From Nocardia aurantiaca (lineage in GTDB: Bacteria; Actinomycetota; Actinomycetes; Mycobacteriales; Mycobacteriaceae): a DNA stretch of 64,000 nt. The notes under the pieces were generated by a model that saw only the letters and a list, made by a program, of their open reading frames with translations, had not been told where the DNA came from and ran no database searches. The DNA is taken from the NCBI RefSeq assembly GCF_009708175.1, contig NZ_WMBB01000003.1:372001-436000 (forward strand), written 5' to 3'. This document shows positions 1-8,723 of the stretch, piece by piece (positions within the stretch are counted from its first letter, which is position 1; each line of letters opens with the position of its first letter). Made by a program: the position numbers and the translations under genes.

Positions 1-1359
1 TGGGGCGCGAACTGGGACGACTCGCTGGGGTCGGGACCCGAGCAGGTGGGCAAGGACCCGTTGCTGGCCAAGCTCTCCGAGCAGGTCAAGCTCGAGTTCG
101 AGCAGACGTTCATGTTCTACCTGCCGCGCATCTGCGAGCACTGCCTCAACCCCTCATGCGCGGCCTCCTGCCCGTCGGGTGCGATCTACAAACGCGCCGA
201 GGACGGCATCGTCCTCGTCGACCAGGACACATGCCGCGGCTGGCGGCAATGCGTCACCGGCTGCCCCTACAAGAAGATCTACTTCAACCACAAAACCGGC
301 AAAGCAGAAAAATGCACCTTCTGCTACCCACGCGTGGAAGTCGGCATCCCCACCGTCTGCTCGGAAACCTGCGTCGGACGCCTGCGCTACATCGGCGTCA
401 TGCTCTACGACGCCGACAAGGTCCTCGAAGCCGCGTCGGTCGAGAACGACCAGGACCTCTACCCCTCGCAACTGGGCGTGTTCCTCAACCCCCACGACCC
501 CCGCGTCATCGCCGAAGCCGAACGCGCCGGCATCTCACCGGAATGGATTGCCGCCGCGCAGGATTCACCGGTCTACAAACTGATCGTCGACTACCAGATC
601 GCCCTGCCACTGCACCCGGAATACCGCACCATGCCCATGGTCTGGTACGTGCCGCCCCTGTCCCCGGTCGTCGACACCCTCACCCAGACCGGCCACGACG
701 GGGAGAACCACAACAACCTCTTCGGGGCCATCGATGCCCTGCGAATCCCATTGGAGTACTTGGCCGAACTGTTCACCGCCGGTGAAATCGGCCCGGTCCG
801 AGCTTCGTTGCAGCGTCTCGCCGGGATGCGATCGTTCATGCGCTCGATCAACCTCGGCCAGGAACCCAACCTGACCATCCCCGACGCGGTCGGACTCGAG
901 CCCGAGGAAATCGAAGCCATGTACCGGCTGCTCGCCATCGCCAAATACGAGCACCGCTACGTGATCCCCTCCGGCGCGACTTCCCGTGCCCACGAGCTGG
1001 ATTCGCTGGCCACCGGCTGCTCGCTCGACACCGACGGCGGGCCCGGCATGACGGCCTTCGACTACATGGCCGACAAATTCCACCTCACCGACACCAACGG
1101 CGCCACCCCCGACCAGAAAACCAACCGCATCAACCTGTTGAACTGGGACGGCAAGAGCACGAAAGGCTTGGTGCCCAACGGAAGCGGTGCCAATGGCTCC
1201 GGTGCCGATGGCCATGGCGGAAACGGGGCGAACGGCAGCGGCGCCGGCGCACCCATCGCCACGTCCGGGAACGGCGATGGCCACCATGGTTCCGGCATCG
1301 ACGGCGTCAGCAATGGCGCTGCCGCCGCCGAGCCGGAACCCACCGGAGCCACACGATGA
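1..1359 (+). CDS. narH: Respiratory nitrate reductase beta subunit NarH (5' end outside window)
   Basis: The frame is open from base 1, so the true start lies upstream; the first in-window GTG (46) is internal. NarH carries electrons through iron-sulfur clusters from the NarI cytochrome b to the NarG molybdoenzyme at the cytoplasmic face of the membrane. Cysteine clusters are visible: CEHCLNPSC (about nt 136-160), CRGWRQC (about 229-250) and CTFC (about 316-327). The Trp inside CRGWRQC is the known NarH signature, where Trp replaces a cluster cysteine to give a 3Fe-4S centre. The last 60 or so residues are a Gly/Asn/Ser/Ala-rich low-complexity tail (NGSGANGSG type), longer than usual. Stop overlaps the narJ start by 4 bases (ATGA), so the genes are translationally coupled. 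Identity is certain. Confidence 0.96.
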   Translation, partial: WGANWDDSLGSGPEQVGKDPLLAKLSEQVKLEFEQTFMFYLPRICEHCLNPSCAASCPSGAIYKRAEDGIVLVDQDTCRGWRQCVTGCPYKKIYFNHKTGKAEKCTFCYPRVEVGIPTVCSETCVGRLRYIGVMLYDADKVLEAASVENDQDLYPSQLGVFLNPHDPRVIAEAERAGISPEWIAAAQDSPVYKLIVDYQIALPLHPEYRTMPMVWYVPPLSPVVDTLTQTGHDGENHNNLFGAIDALRIPLEYLAELFTAGEIGPVRASLQRLAGMRSFMRSINLGQEPNLTIPDAVGLEPEEIEAMYRLLAIAKYEHRYVIPSGATSRAHELDSLATGCSLDTDGGPGMTAFDYMADKFHLTDTNGATPDQKTNRINLLNWDGKSTKGLVPNGSGANGSGADGHGGNGANGSGAGAPIATSGNGDGHHGSGIDGVSNGAAAAEPEPTGATR

Positions 1360-2054
1360 GCCTGCTGAAACTGCGGCGGCGGCCCGAACCCGCCGTCGCC
1401 ATGAGTGAACGCGATCGCCGATTGGTGTGGCGGCTGAGCGCGCTGCTGCTCGACTATCCGAGCGCGCAGACCCTTGCCATGCTCGATGAACTCGACTCCG
1501 CCACAGCGGAATTGCCGGATTCGGTGCGTCCGCTGCTGGCCGGGTTCCTGGCCCACCTGCGTACCGCCGATCCGATCGCGCTGGCCCAGGACTATGTCGA
1601 GACCTTCGATATGCGCCGCCGCGCCAGCCTGCACCTGACCTTCTACGCCTACGGCGACACCCGCAAGCGCGGGATGGCGCTGCTGCGCTTCAAGCACGCC
1701 TACCGGCACGCCGGAGTCGAACTCGGCGACCAGGAACTACCCGACCACCTGCCCGTCCTGCTCGAATTCGCCGCCACCGTCGATCCCGTCGGCGGCGAAC
1801 GACTGCTGGGCGAACACGTCCCGGTGCTGGAACTGCTGCGACTCTCACTGTCCGACAGCGAATCTCCCTACTCCGGGGTGCTGGCGTCGGTGGTGGCGAC
1901 CCTGCCACCGGTCACCACCGCCGACCGCCGGCGCATCGCCGAACTCGCCGCCCAGGGCCCGCCAGAAGAGGCTGTAGGCATCGGCGGCACCGCCGGTCTC
2001 GATCCCTTCGCCATGGACCCGCTCGCCTTCACCGGATCGGAGGCCCGCCGATGA
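1356..2054 (+). CDS. narJ: Nitrate reductase assembly chaperone NarJ
   Basis: 232 residues, usual for the family. NarJ is a cytoplasmic chaperone of the TorD/DmsD helical class that binds NarG and allows molybdenum cofactor insertion and membrane docking; it is not part of the mature enzyme. The protein is all-helical in character and contains the YVETFDMRRRASLHLTFYAYGDTRKRG stretch (around residues 66-92) typical of NarJ. Start ATG overlaps the narH stop by 4 bases, and its own stop overlaps the narI start by 4 bases, so H-J-I form a tightly coupled operon. The order is the standard narGHJI, with narG expected just upstream of the window. Confidence 0.95.
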   Translation: MSLLKLRRRPEPAVAMSERDRRLVWRLSALLLDYPSAQTLAMLDELDSATAELPDSVRPLLAGFLAHLRTADPIALAQDYVETFDMRRRASLHLTFYAYGDTRKRGMALLRFKHAYRHAGVELGDQELPDHLPVLLEFAATVDPVGGERLLGEHVPVLELLRLSLSDSESPYSGVLASVVATLPPVTTADRRRIAELAAQGPPEEAVGIGGTAGLDPFAMDPLAFTGSEARR

Positions 2055-2785
2055 GCTCCACGCTCTGGCTGATGGTGCCCTACATCGCATTCACATCCTT
2101 CGTACTCGGGCACCTGTGGCGCTACCGCACCGACCAATTCGGCTGGACCACACGGTCTTCACAGATCTACGAGTCCCGGCTGCTGCGCCTGGGCAGCCCA
2201 CTGTTCCACTTCGGCATGCTCGGCGTGATCGGCGGGCACGTGCTCGGCGTACTCATCCCACAGTCGTGGACCGACGCCATCGGCATCTCCGAGCACCTGT
2301 ACCACGTGGTCGCCGTGTCCGCGGGATCGGTTGCGGGCCTGGCGGTCATCGCCGGAATCACCATCCTCCTCTACCGCCGCCTCACCGTCTCCGCCGTCCG
2401 CCAGGCCACCACCACCAACGACAAGGCCATGTACATCCTGCTCGCCGCCGCCCTGATCACCGGCCTGCTCAACACCGTCGGCAGCAACCTGCTCTGGGGC
2501 ACCTACAACTACCGCGAAACCGTCTCCCCGTGGTTCCGCAGCCTCTTCACCCTCCACCCCCACCCCGACCTTATGGTCGGCACCCCCTGGACCTTCCAAG
2601 CCCACGGCCTGATCGTGCTGTCACTCATCGCCTTCTGGCCCTACACCCGCCTGGTCCACATGTTCTCCGCCCCCATCGGCTACCTCGTACGCCCCTACGT
2701 CGTCTACCGCGCCAAGCCGAACAAGTCCGCGGACAAGACCCGCTACGCTCGCGCCTGGGAAACCCCCGCCATCCCGCGTCGTTGA
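2051..2785 (+). CDS. narI: Nitrate reductase gamma subunit NarI (cytochrome b)
   Basis: 244 residues with five hydrophobic segments, the normal NarI topology. NarI oxidises menaquinol at the outer side of the membrane and passes electrons over two b-type hemes to NarH. Histidines that could serve as heme ligands are seen in GMLGVIGGHVLG, ISEHLYHVVAVS and the late TM segment with AHGLIVLSLIAFWPYTRLVHMF. The C-terminus is basic and cytoplasmic. Start overlaps the narJ stop by 4 bases. No gene for NarX/NarL-type sensing is seen next to it; the following gene is a small unrelated membrane protein about 100 bases on. Confidence 0.95.
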   Translation: MSSTLWLMVPYIAFTSFVLGHLWRYRTDQFGWTTRSSQIYESRLLRLGSPLFHFGMLGVIGGHVLGVLIPQSWTDAIGISEHLYHVVAVSAGSVAGLAVIAGITILLYRRLTVSAVRQATTTNDKAMYILLAAALITGLLNTVGSNLLWGTYNYRETVSPWFRSLFTLHPHPDLMVGTPWTFQAHGLIVLSLIAFWPYTRLVHMFSAPIGYLVRPYVVYRAKPNKSADKTRYARAWETPAIPRR

Positions 2786-2886
2786 ACGTGCCTCGCTTTA
2801 TCGATGGCGCCCGTTCCGGGCCGGTGCTATCGTTCGGCGCGGCCGAGCCGAACCGGTTGGGCGTTGAATTATTTTCGGGGGAAACC

Positions 2887-3189
2887 ATGTTCAATTGGTA
2901 TGTCGGGCTGCTCGCACTCAGTGGCGTGATCATGCTGGCGCTGGCGGCGCTGCGACAGGGACAGAGCAATACGTCGCGAACCGTCAACGGCATTTTCGGC
3001 GCCGTCTACCTCGGGTACGCCTTCTATCTCGCTTTCCTTTTCGACGGCGGCTCCTACCTGATCTTCTTTCAGGCGTTCATCCTGCCGGTGGTGATGGTGG
3101 TGAACTTCTTCCGCAATCGCACCCCACAGCCGAAGCTGACCGAAACGCAGAAGGCCTGGCGCGAATATCAGCGCTCCGCCGGGCGATAA
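2887..3189 (+). CDS. Small integral membrane protein of unknown function
   Basis: 100 residues. ATG at 2887 follows a TTTTCGGGGGAAACC stretch that can serve as ribosome binding site. Three hydrophobic segments are visible (about residues 3-20, 37-55 and 58-76), followed by a basic cytoplasmic tail ending in a KAWREYQRSAGR-like charged helix. No recognisable family motif. It lies 101 bases after narI and 7 bases before a zinc-ribbon-like ORF on the same strand, so it may be co-transcribed with that gene. Function cannot be assigned from sequence. Confidence 0.7.
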   Translation: MFNWYVGLLALSGVIMLALAALRQGQSNTSRTVNGIFGAVYLGYAFYLAFLFDGGSYLIFFQAFILPVVMVVNFFRNRTPQPKLTETQKAWREYQRSAGR

Positions 3190-3196
3190 TAGCGCG

Positions 3197-3439
3197 ATGT
3201 TCTCGAAAAAGACGGAGCCCGAGCGGGTTACGCCGCCGTCCACGCCCTGCCCCGACTGCGGAGAGCGGCGGGTGCGGGTGAGCGGATGTATGGATATGTA
3301 CCTGGTGCAGCGCAATGGCGGGCGGGCCCTCTCGGACCTGACCGCCCTGCTGTGTCTGGGGTGCGGGCGGGTGTTCTTCTATGCCGATCGGCTCGACAAG
3401 GTGCGGGCGGCGATGAAGTCGACCACGTCCTGGGGGTAG
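3197..3439 (+). CDS. Zinc-ribbon-like small protein
   Basis: 80 residues, ATG at 3197, 7 bases after the previous gene. Two cysteine pairs, CPDCG (about residues 18-22) and CLGCG (about 53-57), are spaced as in a zinc ribbon, the second followed by RVFFYADRLDKVR. Proteins of this size and layout in actinobacteria are usually annotated as hypothetical zinc-ribbon proteins. Its last 61 bases overlap the 3' end of the convergent gene ending at 3379, which is unusual for two real genes; the paired cysteines are the reason to keep it. Confidence 0.6.
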   Translation: MFSKKTEPERVTPPSTPCPDCGERRVRVSGCMDMYLVQRNGGRALSDLTALLCLGCGRVFFYADRLDKVRAAMKSTTSWG

Positions 3440-4047
3440 GGCGCGGACTGTTCCCTCGCGGCGCACAAGAGGTGGTCGAGGGCGTCGTCGAGGCGGGCGC
3501 TCGGGCCGTGATCGGCGAGCAGAACGGCGATGACCTCCCGGACGCCGGCCGTCGGATTCGGTTGGGCCAGTAGCTCTTCGAGATAACTGTCCGGTTCGAG
3601 CAGGCGGAGGGCGCGGCGGGCATGAGCGTGCACACGGCGCGGCAGTTCCTCTCGGACGACGTCGATATCGCCGGGCAGGAGGTGACCCGGCTGATCCGGG
3701 TCCAGGCGCACCGACCACAGCCGGTCCGGATCCTCCGGCAGGCCCTCGTCGGGGAGCAGACCGGGTCCGGCGGCCGTCTCGATCGCGACGGGTGGCAGAC
3801 CCAGCCGCTCGTTTCGCCAGTTGCGGAATTCCCACCACACGGTCGGCGTCGCCCAGGCGCCCAGGCCGAAGCGCAGCACCTGCTGCCCGCCGGTGAAACT
3901 GCGGAATGTCCGCGTCCGCGCCACCGTGGCCACACCGCCCGGCATGACCCGCACCCAGGTGGGCTCGGCACCTTCGAACCCGTACGGCTGCAGCAATTTC
4001 CCCGTATCACGCATCAGGCGGCGCAGCGCCGACTCCGGTTTGACCAT
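3379..4047 (-). CDS. DUF4304-like hypothetical protein
   Basis: 222 residues from ATG at 4047 (the frame is open further upstream, but MVKPESALRRLMRDTGKLL is the natural N-terminus). The N-terminal part, with a KLLQPYGFEGAEPTWVRV segment and later WWEFRNWRN, resembles DUF4304 proteins; function of that family is not established. The C-terminal half is helical (DALDHLLCAAREQ). Soluble, no signal peptide. It converges on the zinc-ribbon gene with a 61-base overlap and stands alone on this strand. Assignment to DUF4304 is from memory of family patterns and is moderate. Confidence 0.65.
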   Translation of the reverse strand: MVKPESALRRLMRDTGKLLQPYGFEGAEPTWVRVMPGGVATVARTRTFRSFTGGQQVLRFGLGAWATPTVWWEFRNWRNERLGLPPVAIETAAGPGLLPDEGLPEDPDRLWSVRLDPDQPGHLLPGDIDVVREELPRRVHAHARRALRLLEPDSYLEELLAQPNPTAGVREVIAVLLADHGPSARLDDALDHLLCAAREQSAPYPQDVVDFIAARTLSSRSA

Positions 4048-4167
4048 CCCCGCAGAGTAGTCGCGCGAACCGACAGGATCCCGCAACTCACCATCCGTCC
4101 AGGATGCCGCGCGCCCGCGCGGAACACGCCGCGCAGGCACACCGGGTGTGCCTGCGCGATCGGGTCG

Positions 4168-5703
4168 TCAGTGGCCGGGCCAGATGTCGTTCACCGTCGC
4201 CGCGTAACCGTCGTTGTTGGTCAGGGGTTGCAGACCGAGGGCGATGTCGATGGTGCGCAGCAAACCGTACTGGTCGGTGCGCTGGGAGCTGGTGTAGCCG
4301 GACTTCACGGAGTTCTGCGAGCCGAGCACGATGGTCGGGACCCGGTTCGAGAACAGCGGGCCGAACGACTTGGTAGCGCCTTCATCCCAGGTCAGGATCA
4401 GCAGGGAGCGCTGCTGCTTCCAGGCCGGGGAGTTGAGGATCGTCGGCAGGGTGGTGCTCAGCCAGCTGTCACCCGAGGCGACGCCGCAGCCTTCCATGTT
4501 GTGGCATTCGTTGGCGGCGAACCACACGAAGTTCGGGGTGGTGGCGGCGGAGGTCAGATCGGTCGTCATCTGGGTGAGCGGCTGCAGGTGCGCCGCGCAG
4601 TAGGACGGATCGGACTTCATGTTCTTGAAGTACAAGAACGGCAGGTCATCCGGGTAGTACTGGCCGTGGGCGGCCTGGTCGCAGTTGCCGTTGGCGTCTT
4701 CGGCGTAGCCCTTCCAGGTCTTGCCCGCCGCGTCGACTCGGTTACCGATGTGGCGCGCGTCGAGGGTCGTGGCGCCCACGCTGTTGTCGACCAACCCGTA
4801 CAGTCCGCCCGCCGCCAGCGCGACATAGTTCGGATCGCTCGGATGCGTCGTGGCGTAGGACTGGCTCAGCGTCGCGCCCTGCGGCCGCAGGCCGTTGATG
4901 TAGGGGGCCAGCGGATTGCCGATGATTCCGGTGAGGCCGTCGTAATCCTGGTTCTCCATGTAGACCACGAAGACGTGGTCGTAACCCGGCACGGCGGAGG
5001 CGGGTGCGCTCAGCCCCGGAGCGGGCAGTGCGGCGCCGATGGTGAACGACAGGTCGTCGGCGTAGCCGTCATTGGTGTCGCCATCGGTCCAGCTGAAGTT
5101 CAGCTGGATCTTCACCGCGCGCGTACCCTTCGGCAGGGTGCCCTTCGTATCACGCTGCAGCAGACCGGTTTGCAGTCCGCGATCGATACTGCTCACGTCG
5201 TCGCACTCGGCCGAACCGAGCTGGGACCCGGACGCGCTCAGGAAAATCGCCGTCATATTGACCCGGTCGTCCTGCGCACCGAATCCGCCCAGCCAGCCGT
5301 TGAGATCGAAGCTCACGCCGCCCTGGTCGATGGCCGCACCCGCGGCCGAGACACTGACGGTCTGATCCATCTCGGCGTTACCGGTGCCACCGCCGGCGAA
5401 GAACTTCGAACCCCGGTTCGACGGACCTGGTGAGGACGCGCTCGGCCATCCGGACTGTCCATAGCACACCGCGTTCGGCTCACCCTTGCCGATGTTCCAG
5501 CCCGGCAGCGTCATGCCGTCCAGCCCCTTCGGCGAGCACTGCGCCACCGCCTCGGCATCGCCGTCGACGATCAGATTCGGACTCGTGACCGCGGCGTGGG
5601 CCCCGGTCGGCGTGACCGCCGAGACCCCCAATACGGCCAGCGTGGCCGCAGTCACGATCGCGAATGATTTGCTGCGGTAGTTTCCAACGCCGTTGTGGCG
5701 CAT
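4168..5703 (-). CDS. Secreted phosphoesterase (acid phosphatase / phospholipase C superfamily)
   Basis: 511 residues. ATG at 5703 is preceded by AAAGGAA at good distance. A Sec-type signal peptide is clear (basic start, hydrophobic AIVTAATLAVLGVSAVTP, then AHA-A at about residues 36-38). Residues about 40-235 form a beta-rich NLIVDGDAEA domain, similar to choice-of-anchor/DUF642-like modules; residues about 245-511 are the phosphoesterase domain (PF04185 type), starting YDHVFVVYMENQDYDGLTG, with ATTHPSDPNYVALAAG and the metal-site-like LLILTWDEGATKSFGPL. Members hydrolyse phosphate esters or phospholipids outside the cell. The next gene upstream (acyltransferase) ends 135 bases before it, so it may be separately transcribed. 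Confidence 0.88.
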   Translation of the reverse strand: MRHNGVGNYRSKSFAIVTAATLAVLGVSAVTPTGAHAAVTSPNLIVDGDAEAVAQCSPKGLDGMTLPGWNIGKGEPNAVCYGQSGWPSASSPGPSNRGSKFFAGGGTGNAEMDQTVSVSAAGAAIDQGGVSFDLNGWLGGFGAQDDRVNMTAIFLSASGSQLGSAECDDVSSIDRGLQTGLLQRDTKGTLPKGTRAVKIQLNFSWTDGDTNDGYADDLSFTIGAALPAPGLSAPASAVPGYDHVFVVYMENQDYDGLTGIIGNPLAPYINGLRPQGATLSQSYATTHPSDPNYVALAAGGLYGLVDNSVGATTLDARHIGNRVDAAGKTWKGYAEDANGNCDQAAHGQYYPDDLPFLYFKNMKSDPSYCAAHLQPLTQMTTDLTSAATTPNFVWFAANECHNMEGCGVASGDSWLSTTLPTILNSPAWKQQRSLLILTWDEGATKSFGPLFSNRVPTIVLGSQNSVKSGYTSSQRTDQYGLLRTIDIALGLQPLTNNDGYAATVNDIWPGH

Positions 5704-5838
5704 ACGTGTTCCTTTGCGAGTCGACACCGAGATGCGCCACAAATAGAACAAGTTTCAGGTGTCGAATCACCCGTACACCAATGGCCGGACGGTGAACACC
5801 GCCCGCAGAATGGACATGCGCTCACCGTACGGAAACAG

Positions 5839-7248
5839 TTATGCGGCAGGCGATTCCCGCGACGACTGCTGGACCTTCGCTCGAGAGTCCCGCTTCGAGC
5901 GGGCGAAATTGCGCATGATCGGCAGGTCCACCCAGTGGTAGAGCACCGCGGCGATGGCCGTGGCGACAACCAGGCACAGCAGGGAGAAACCCGCCCAGCC
6001 GAGAATTCCGAACTCCTTGCCGCCGATCAGGTATCGGGTGACCAGGACCATGACCGGGAACTGGATGAGGTAGAAGGCGAAGGACACATTGCCGAGCCAC
6101 ACCATGCGTGGATGGGCATTGAGGCCGCGGATGCCGGCCAGATCCCGGGCCGCCATGGTGGCCACCACCGCGGTCATCGGGGCGAGCATCAGCACCGACA
6201 TCTTGTAGTTGACCGGCACCACCCAGGTCGCCGCGTACGACACGGTCAGGGCCAGCAGCGGCCAGGCGAGATTCGTGTTCCGCCAACGGCCTTCGAGCAC
6301 CATGCGGGCCGCCAGCACGCCGAGGAAGAACTCCGGCAGACGGGACAGCGGAAAGGTGTAGCTGAGCCAATACGACAGGGACACCGGGATGTCCGGCTGC
6401 TTGAACCACGCCGGGGAGGCGTGCAGTTCGTAGTACGGCGACGCGTTGCCCGGAACCAGGCGCGGCGCGAAGGCGTTCGCGATGCCCTTCGGGCCGTCGA
6501 CCCACAGGAAGTACGAGGTGTGCAGCGCGATGATGCCCAGCATCAACAGGCCCGCCGCCAGCAGCAGCCGGCGGGTGGGGATCCGCATGATCAGCGGGAG
6601 CAACAGCGGAAAGCTCAGGTAGAACAGCATTTCCGCGGCCAGCGACCAGGACGGCACGTTCAAACCGCCGACCGTGGTCCACTTCGGCACCCAGGTGTGC
6701 ACCAGCAGCAGGTTCGGCACCCACACCACGGCTCGGTGCAGCGGCACGCTCGCCACCACGATGAACGCGGCGGCCGCCAGCAGATGCGTCGGATAGATCT
6801 TCAGCACGCGCCGCCGGTAGAAGGCGCTCACCGACATCCCCGGCCGGAACGACCAGTAGATGATGAAGCCCGACAGCACGAAGAAGAAGGTGACGCCCGC
6901 GGCCCCGAGCTGCATCGGGATCCACTCGTGAATGTGGCGGAACAGCTCCGACTTCTGGAACGGGTACACCGGCAGGAATACCAAGGCGTGCAACACGAAT
7001 ACCGCGAATGCCGCCCACCACCGCGCCCCGGTCAGCGAGGGCAGCGCGGGCCGCTCTCGCCGTGCGCTCTCGGCGGCGGTCTCGGTGAGGCCCGCGGTCC
7101 GGCTGGGCTCAGCGGTCCGGACGGACTCAGCGGTCCGGATCGGCTCGGCGGTCCGCGTGGCCTGGGCGGACTGGATGAGCTGGGCGGGAAGCGGCTCCAC
7201 CGCGAGGGCGGACGCCTCGCGCGGGGCGAGTTCGGGTGGGCGGGTCAT
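5839..7248 (-). CDS. Acyltransferase 3 family membrane protein
   Basis: 469 residues. ATG at 7248 overlaps the stop of the upstream SGNH hydrolase gene by 4 bases. The N-terminal 60 or so residues are cytoplasmic and disordered, with imperfect heptads around RTAEP/RTAES. From about residue 70 there are some ten hydrophobic segments. Family hallmarks of the AT3 (OafA/NodX) fold are visible: the His in the first TM (FAVFVLHALVF), FFFVLSGFIIYWSF, and the basic RRRVLKIYPTHLL loop. AT3 enzymes transfer acetyl, succinyl or other acyl groups across the membrane to sugars of the envelope. Many AT3 proteins carry a fused SGNH domain; here SGNH hydrolases are separate genes directly upstream, which suggests a two-protein version of the same acylation chemistry. 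Substrate unknown. Confidence 0.9.
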   Translation of the reverse strand: MTRPPELAPREASALAVEPLPAQLIQSAQATRTAEPIRTAESVRTAEPSRTAGLTETAAESARRERPALPSLTGARWWAAFAVFVLHALVFLPVYPFQKSELFRHIHEWIPMQLGAAGVTFFFVLSGFIIYWSFRPGMSVSAFYRRRVLKIYPTHLLAAAAFIVVASVPLHRAVVWVPNLLLVHTWVPKWTTVGGLNVPSWSLAAEMLFYLSFPLLLPLIMRIPTRRLLLAAGLLMLGIIALHTSYFLWVDGPKGIANAFAPRLVPGNASPYYELHASPAWFKQPDIPVSLSYWLSYTFPLSRLPEFFLGVLAARMVLEGRWRNTNLAWPLLALTVSYAATWVVPVNYKMSVLMLAPMTAVVATMAARDLAGIRGLNAHPRMVWLGNVSFAFYLIQFPVMVLVTRYLIGGKEFGILGWAGFSLLCLVVATAIAAVLYHWVDLPIMRNFARSKRDSRAKVQQSSRESPAA

Positions 7249-8147
7249 CGTGCGTACCTCTCGTACAGTGCGTCGGCTACCACGGCGTCGCCCTGCGGAG
7301 CGGGGTGGAACGGCAGACCTGTGACGTTGACCTTCGGATCGAACACTCCGTTGACCCATTGCTCCGGCGTGCACAGGCCGTGCCCGGCGGTGAGCGCGCG
7401 GGTGTCGAGATACTCCAGGTTCAGCTGCGCGGCGGCTTCCCGCTCGGCCTGGTCGAATCGATTGAGGTACTCGACGACGGTGCGTCCGCGCGGCTGGGTG
7501 ACCGGGACGCCCGCGATATCGAAGCAGATGGAGTCCTGGTCGGGTCGGAACAGTTCCGGGTAACCGACGATCACGATGTGCGCGTTGGGGGCGTAATACC
7601 GGATATAGGTGATGACCTTGCTGATGCGGGTGGCGTACTCCGCACCGGTCACATTCTGGGGGTCGGCCATTCGCCCGGCGGCCACCGCGTCGGTCCCGCA
7701 GCCACCGGCCACGTCGTAGAAGCAGTGCTCGATCGAGGCCCACGGGGACTGCGTGGCGCCGCCCCAGACATCGTTGAGACCGAACTGCACCGTCACCAGT
7801 TTGGTTCGCGGCCCGAACGCGCCCGCCTTGTCGGCGTTGCTCGCCTGGACCTTCAGGGTGTAGCCGTCGCCGGTGTCGAGCGACGCGCCCGGGCACGACT
7901 GGTTCCACAGATCATCGTTCTGCACGCCCATCAGCCCGCTCAGCTGTACGGGCCAGGCGGTGTCCCCGTGGTCGCATTTCTTTTCCTTGGACAGCGGGTT
8001 CCAGCCGTTCGCCGTGAACGAATCACCCAGGATCACAAGTTCTTTGCCCTGCGGAGCCGAATCCGCCTGCGCCCCCACCGTTCCCGTCATGGCCGCCGCG
8101 ACCGCCACCACCGCGGCGCACAGCCACCGTCCGTTGTTTCCCGACAC
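7245..8147 (-). CDS. Secreted SGNH/GDSL-type hydrolase, copy 1
   Basis: 300 residues, GTG at 8147 with a GGAG upstream. Signal peptide (WLCAAVVAVAAAMTGTVGAQA-D). SGNH blocks are intact: GDSFTANGW with the nucleophile Ser, FGLNDVWGG (GxND block), and the terminal D..H block in VTGLPFHPAPQGD. Seven cysteines in the mature part suggest disulfides. SGNH hydrolases are esterases or, next to AT3 proteins, acyl-transferring partners acting on envelope sugars. The stop overlaps the start of the acyltransferase gene (ATGA), implying linked expression; the upstream neighbour is a lipoprotein gene 18 bases away. It is a paralog of the hydrolase ending at 8724, similar along its whole length. Confidence 0.92.
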   Translation of the reverse strand: MSGNNGRWLCAAVVAVAAAMTGTVGAQADSAPQGKELVILGDSFTANGWNPLSKEKKCDHGDTAWPVQLSGLMGVQNDDLWNQSCPGASLDTGDGYTLKVQASNADKAGAFGPRTKLVTVQFGLNDVWGGATQSPWASIEHCFYDVAGGCGTDAVAAGRMADPQNVTGAEYATRISKVITYIRYYAPNAHIVIVGYPELFRPDQDSICFDIAGVPVTQPRGRTVVEYLNRFDQAEREAAAQLNLEYLDTRALTAGHGLCTPEQWVNGVFDPKVNVTGLPFHPAPQGDAVVADALYERYAR

Positions 8148-8165
8148 GTGCCTACTCCGGTTTCG

Positions 8166-8555
8166 TCAGTAGCCTGCGCGGGGCTCGAACCCGGGGGCGT
8201 CGAGGGTCGGCGGCGCGGGCTTGTCCGGCTGCTGGGTCTGCGGCGCGGGCTTGGGCGCGACCGGTTGTGCCGCAGGCGGTTCGGGCGCGGCGGGCTGGAC
8301 CGCCGGGGCCTCCGGCTTGGGCGCGGGCGCCGCGGTAGTGGTCTCGGGGGCCGCGGCCGGCGCGGGGGCCGGGCTCGGCGCCGGGGCTGGGGCCGTCGAG
8401 CTACTCACGGCGGCGACGGTCGTGCTGACGGGGGTGGCGGGCGTGTCGGCTGCCTTGTCGCTTCCGCACGCCGCGAGCGCGCCGATCAGCAGCACCCCGC
8501 CAATGGCGGCCGCCGCGGTGCGCGCGGTCGGCGCGCCTGGATTACGGAACTTCAT
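8166..8555 (-). CDS. Proline/alanine-rich lipoprotein, copy 1
   Basis: 129 residues, ATG at 8555. A lipoprotein signal is visible: basic N-terminus, hydrophobic stretch, and the lipobox LAAC with Cys30. The mature part is a Pro-Ala-Thr spacer, probably crossing part of the cell wall, ending in the tail KPAPPTLDAPGFEPRAGY. That last 18-residue block is identical in the second copy (9653-10057), while the spacer between is not, so the tail is likely the working part. It is 18 bases upstream of the SGNH hydrolase gene and probably acts with it. No known domain. Confidence 0.82.
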   Translation of the reverse strand: MKFRNPGAPTARTAAAAIGGVLLIGALAACGSDKAADTPATPVSTTVAAVSSSTAPAPAPSPAPAPAAAPETTTAAPAPKPEAPAVQPAAPEPPAAQPVAPKPAPQTQQPDKPAPPTLDAPGFEPRAGY

Positions 8556-8604
8556 GGAACCCTCGAATGGAAAATTGAACTGCGGAATTTTCACTTTTGC
8601 GCGG

Positions 8605-8649
8605 AGTGTACAAGAGACCGCGAGGGCCCAGACGCGGGATTTGGCAAAC
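8605..8649 (-). promoter_or_regulatory. Candidate promoter of lipoprotein/SGNH module 1
   Basis: On the minus strand a TTGTACACT (extended -10 like, TACACT at 8605-8610) lies about 50 bases before the lipoprotein ATG. A GTTTGCCAAATC block lies about 28 bases further upstream (8638-8649). The same two blocks with nearly the same spacing precede the second lipoprotein gene (10107-10150), although the sequence between is different. The conservation is seen; promoter or operator function is inference. Confidence 0.45.
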
Positions 8650-8723
8650 CGCAAAACCCCTGGGCAATCGGCAGACTCGACGAGGAAGCTATCGGCGGTC
8701 AAATCGCGATCGATCCGATCGCA

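Noticed and set aside
3622..5433. Long plus-strand frame opposite the phosphoesterase gene
   Set aside because: Antisense shadow of a gene with intact domain motifs and signal peptide.
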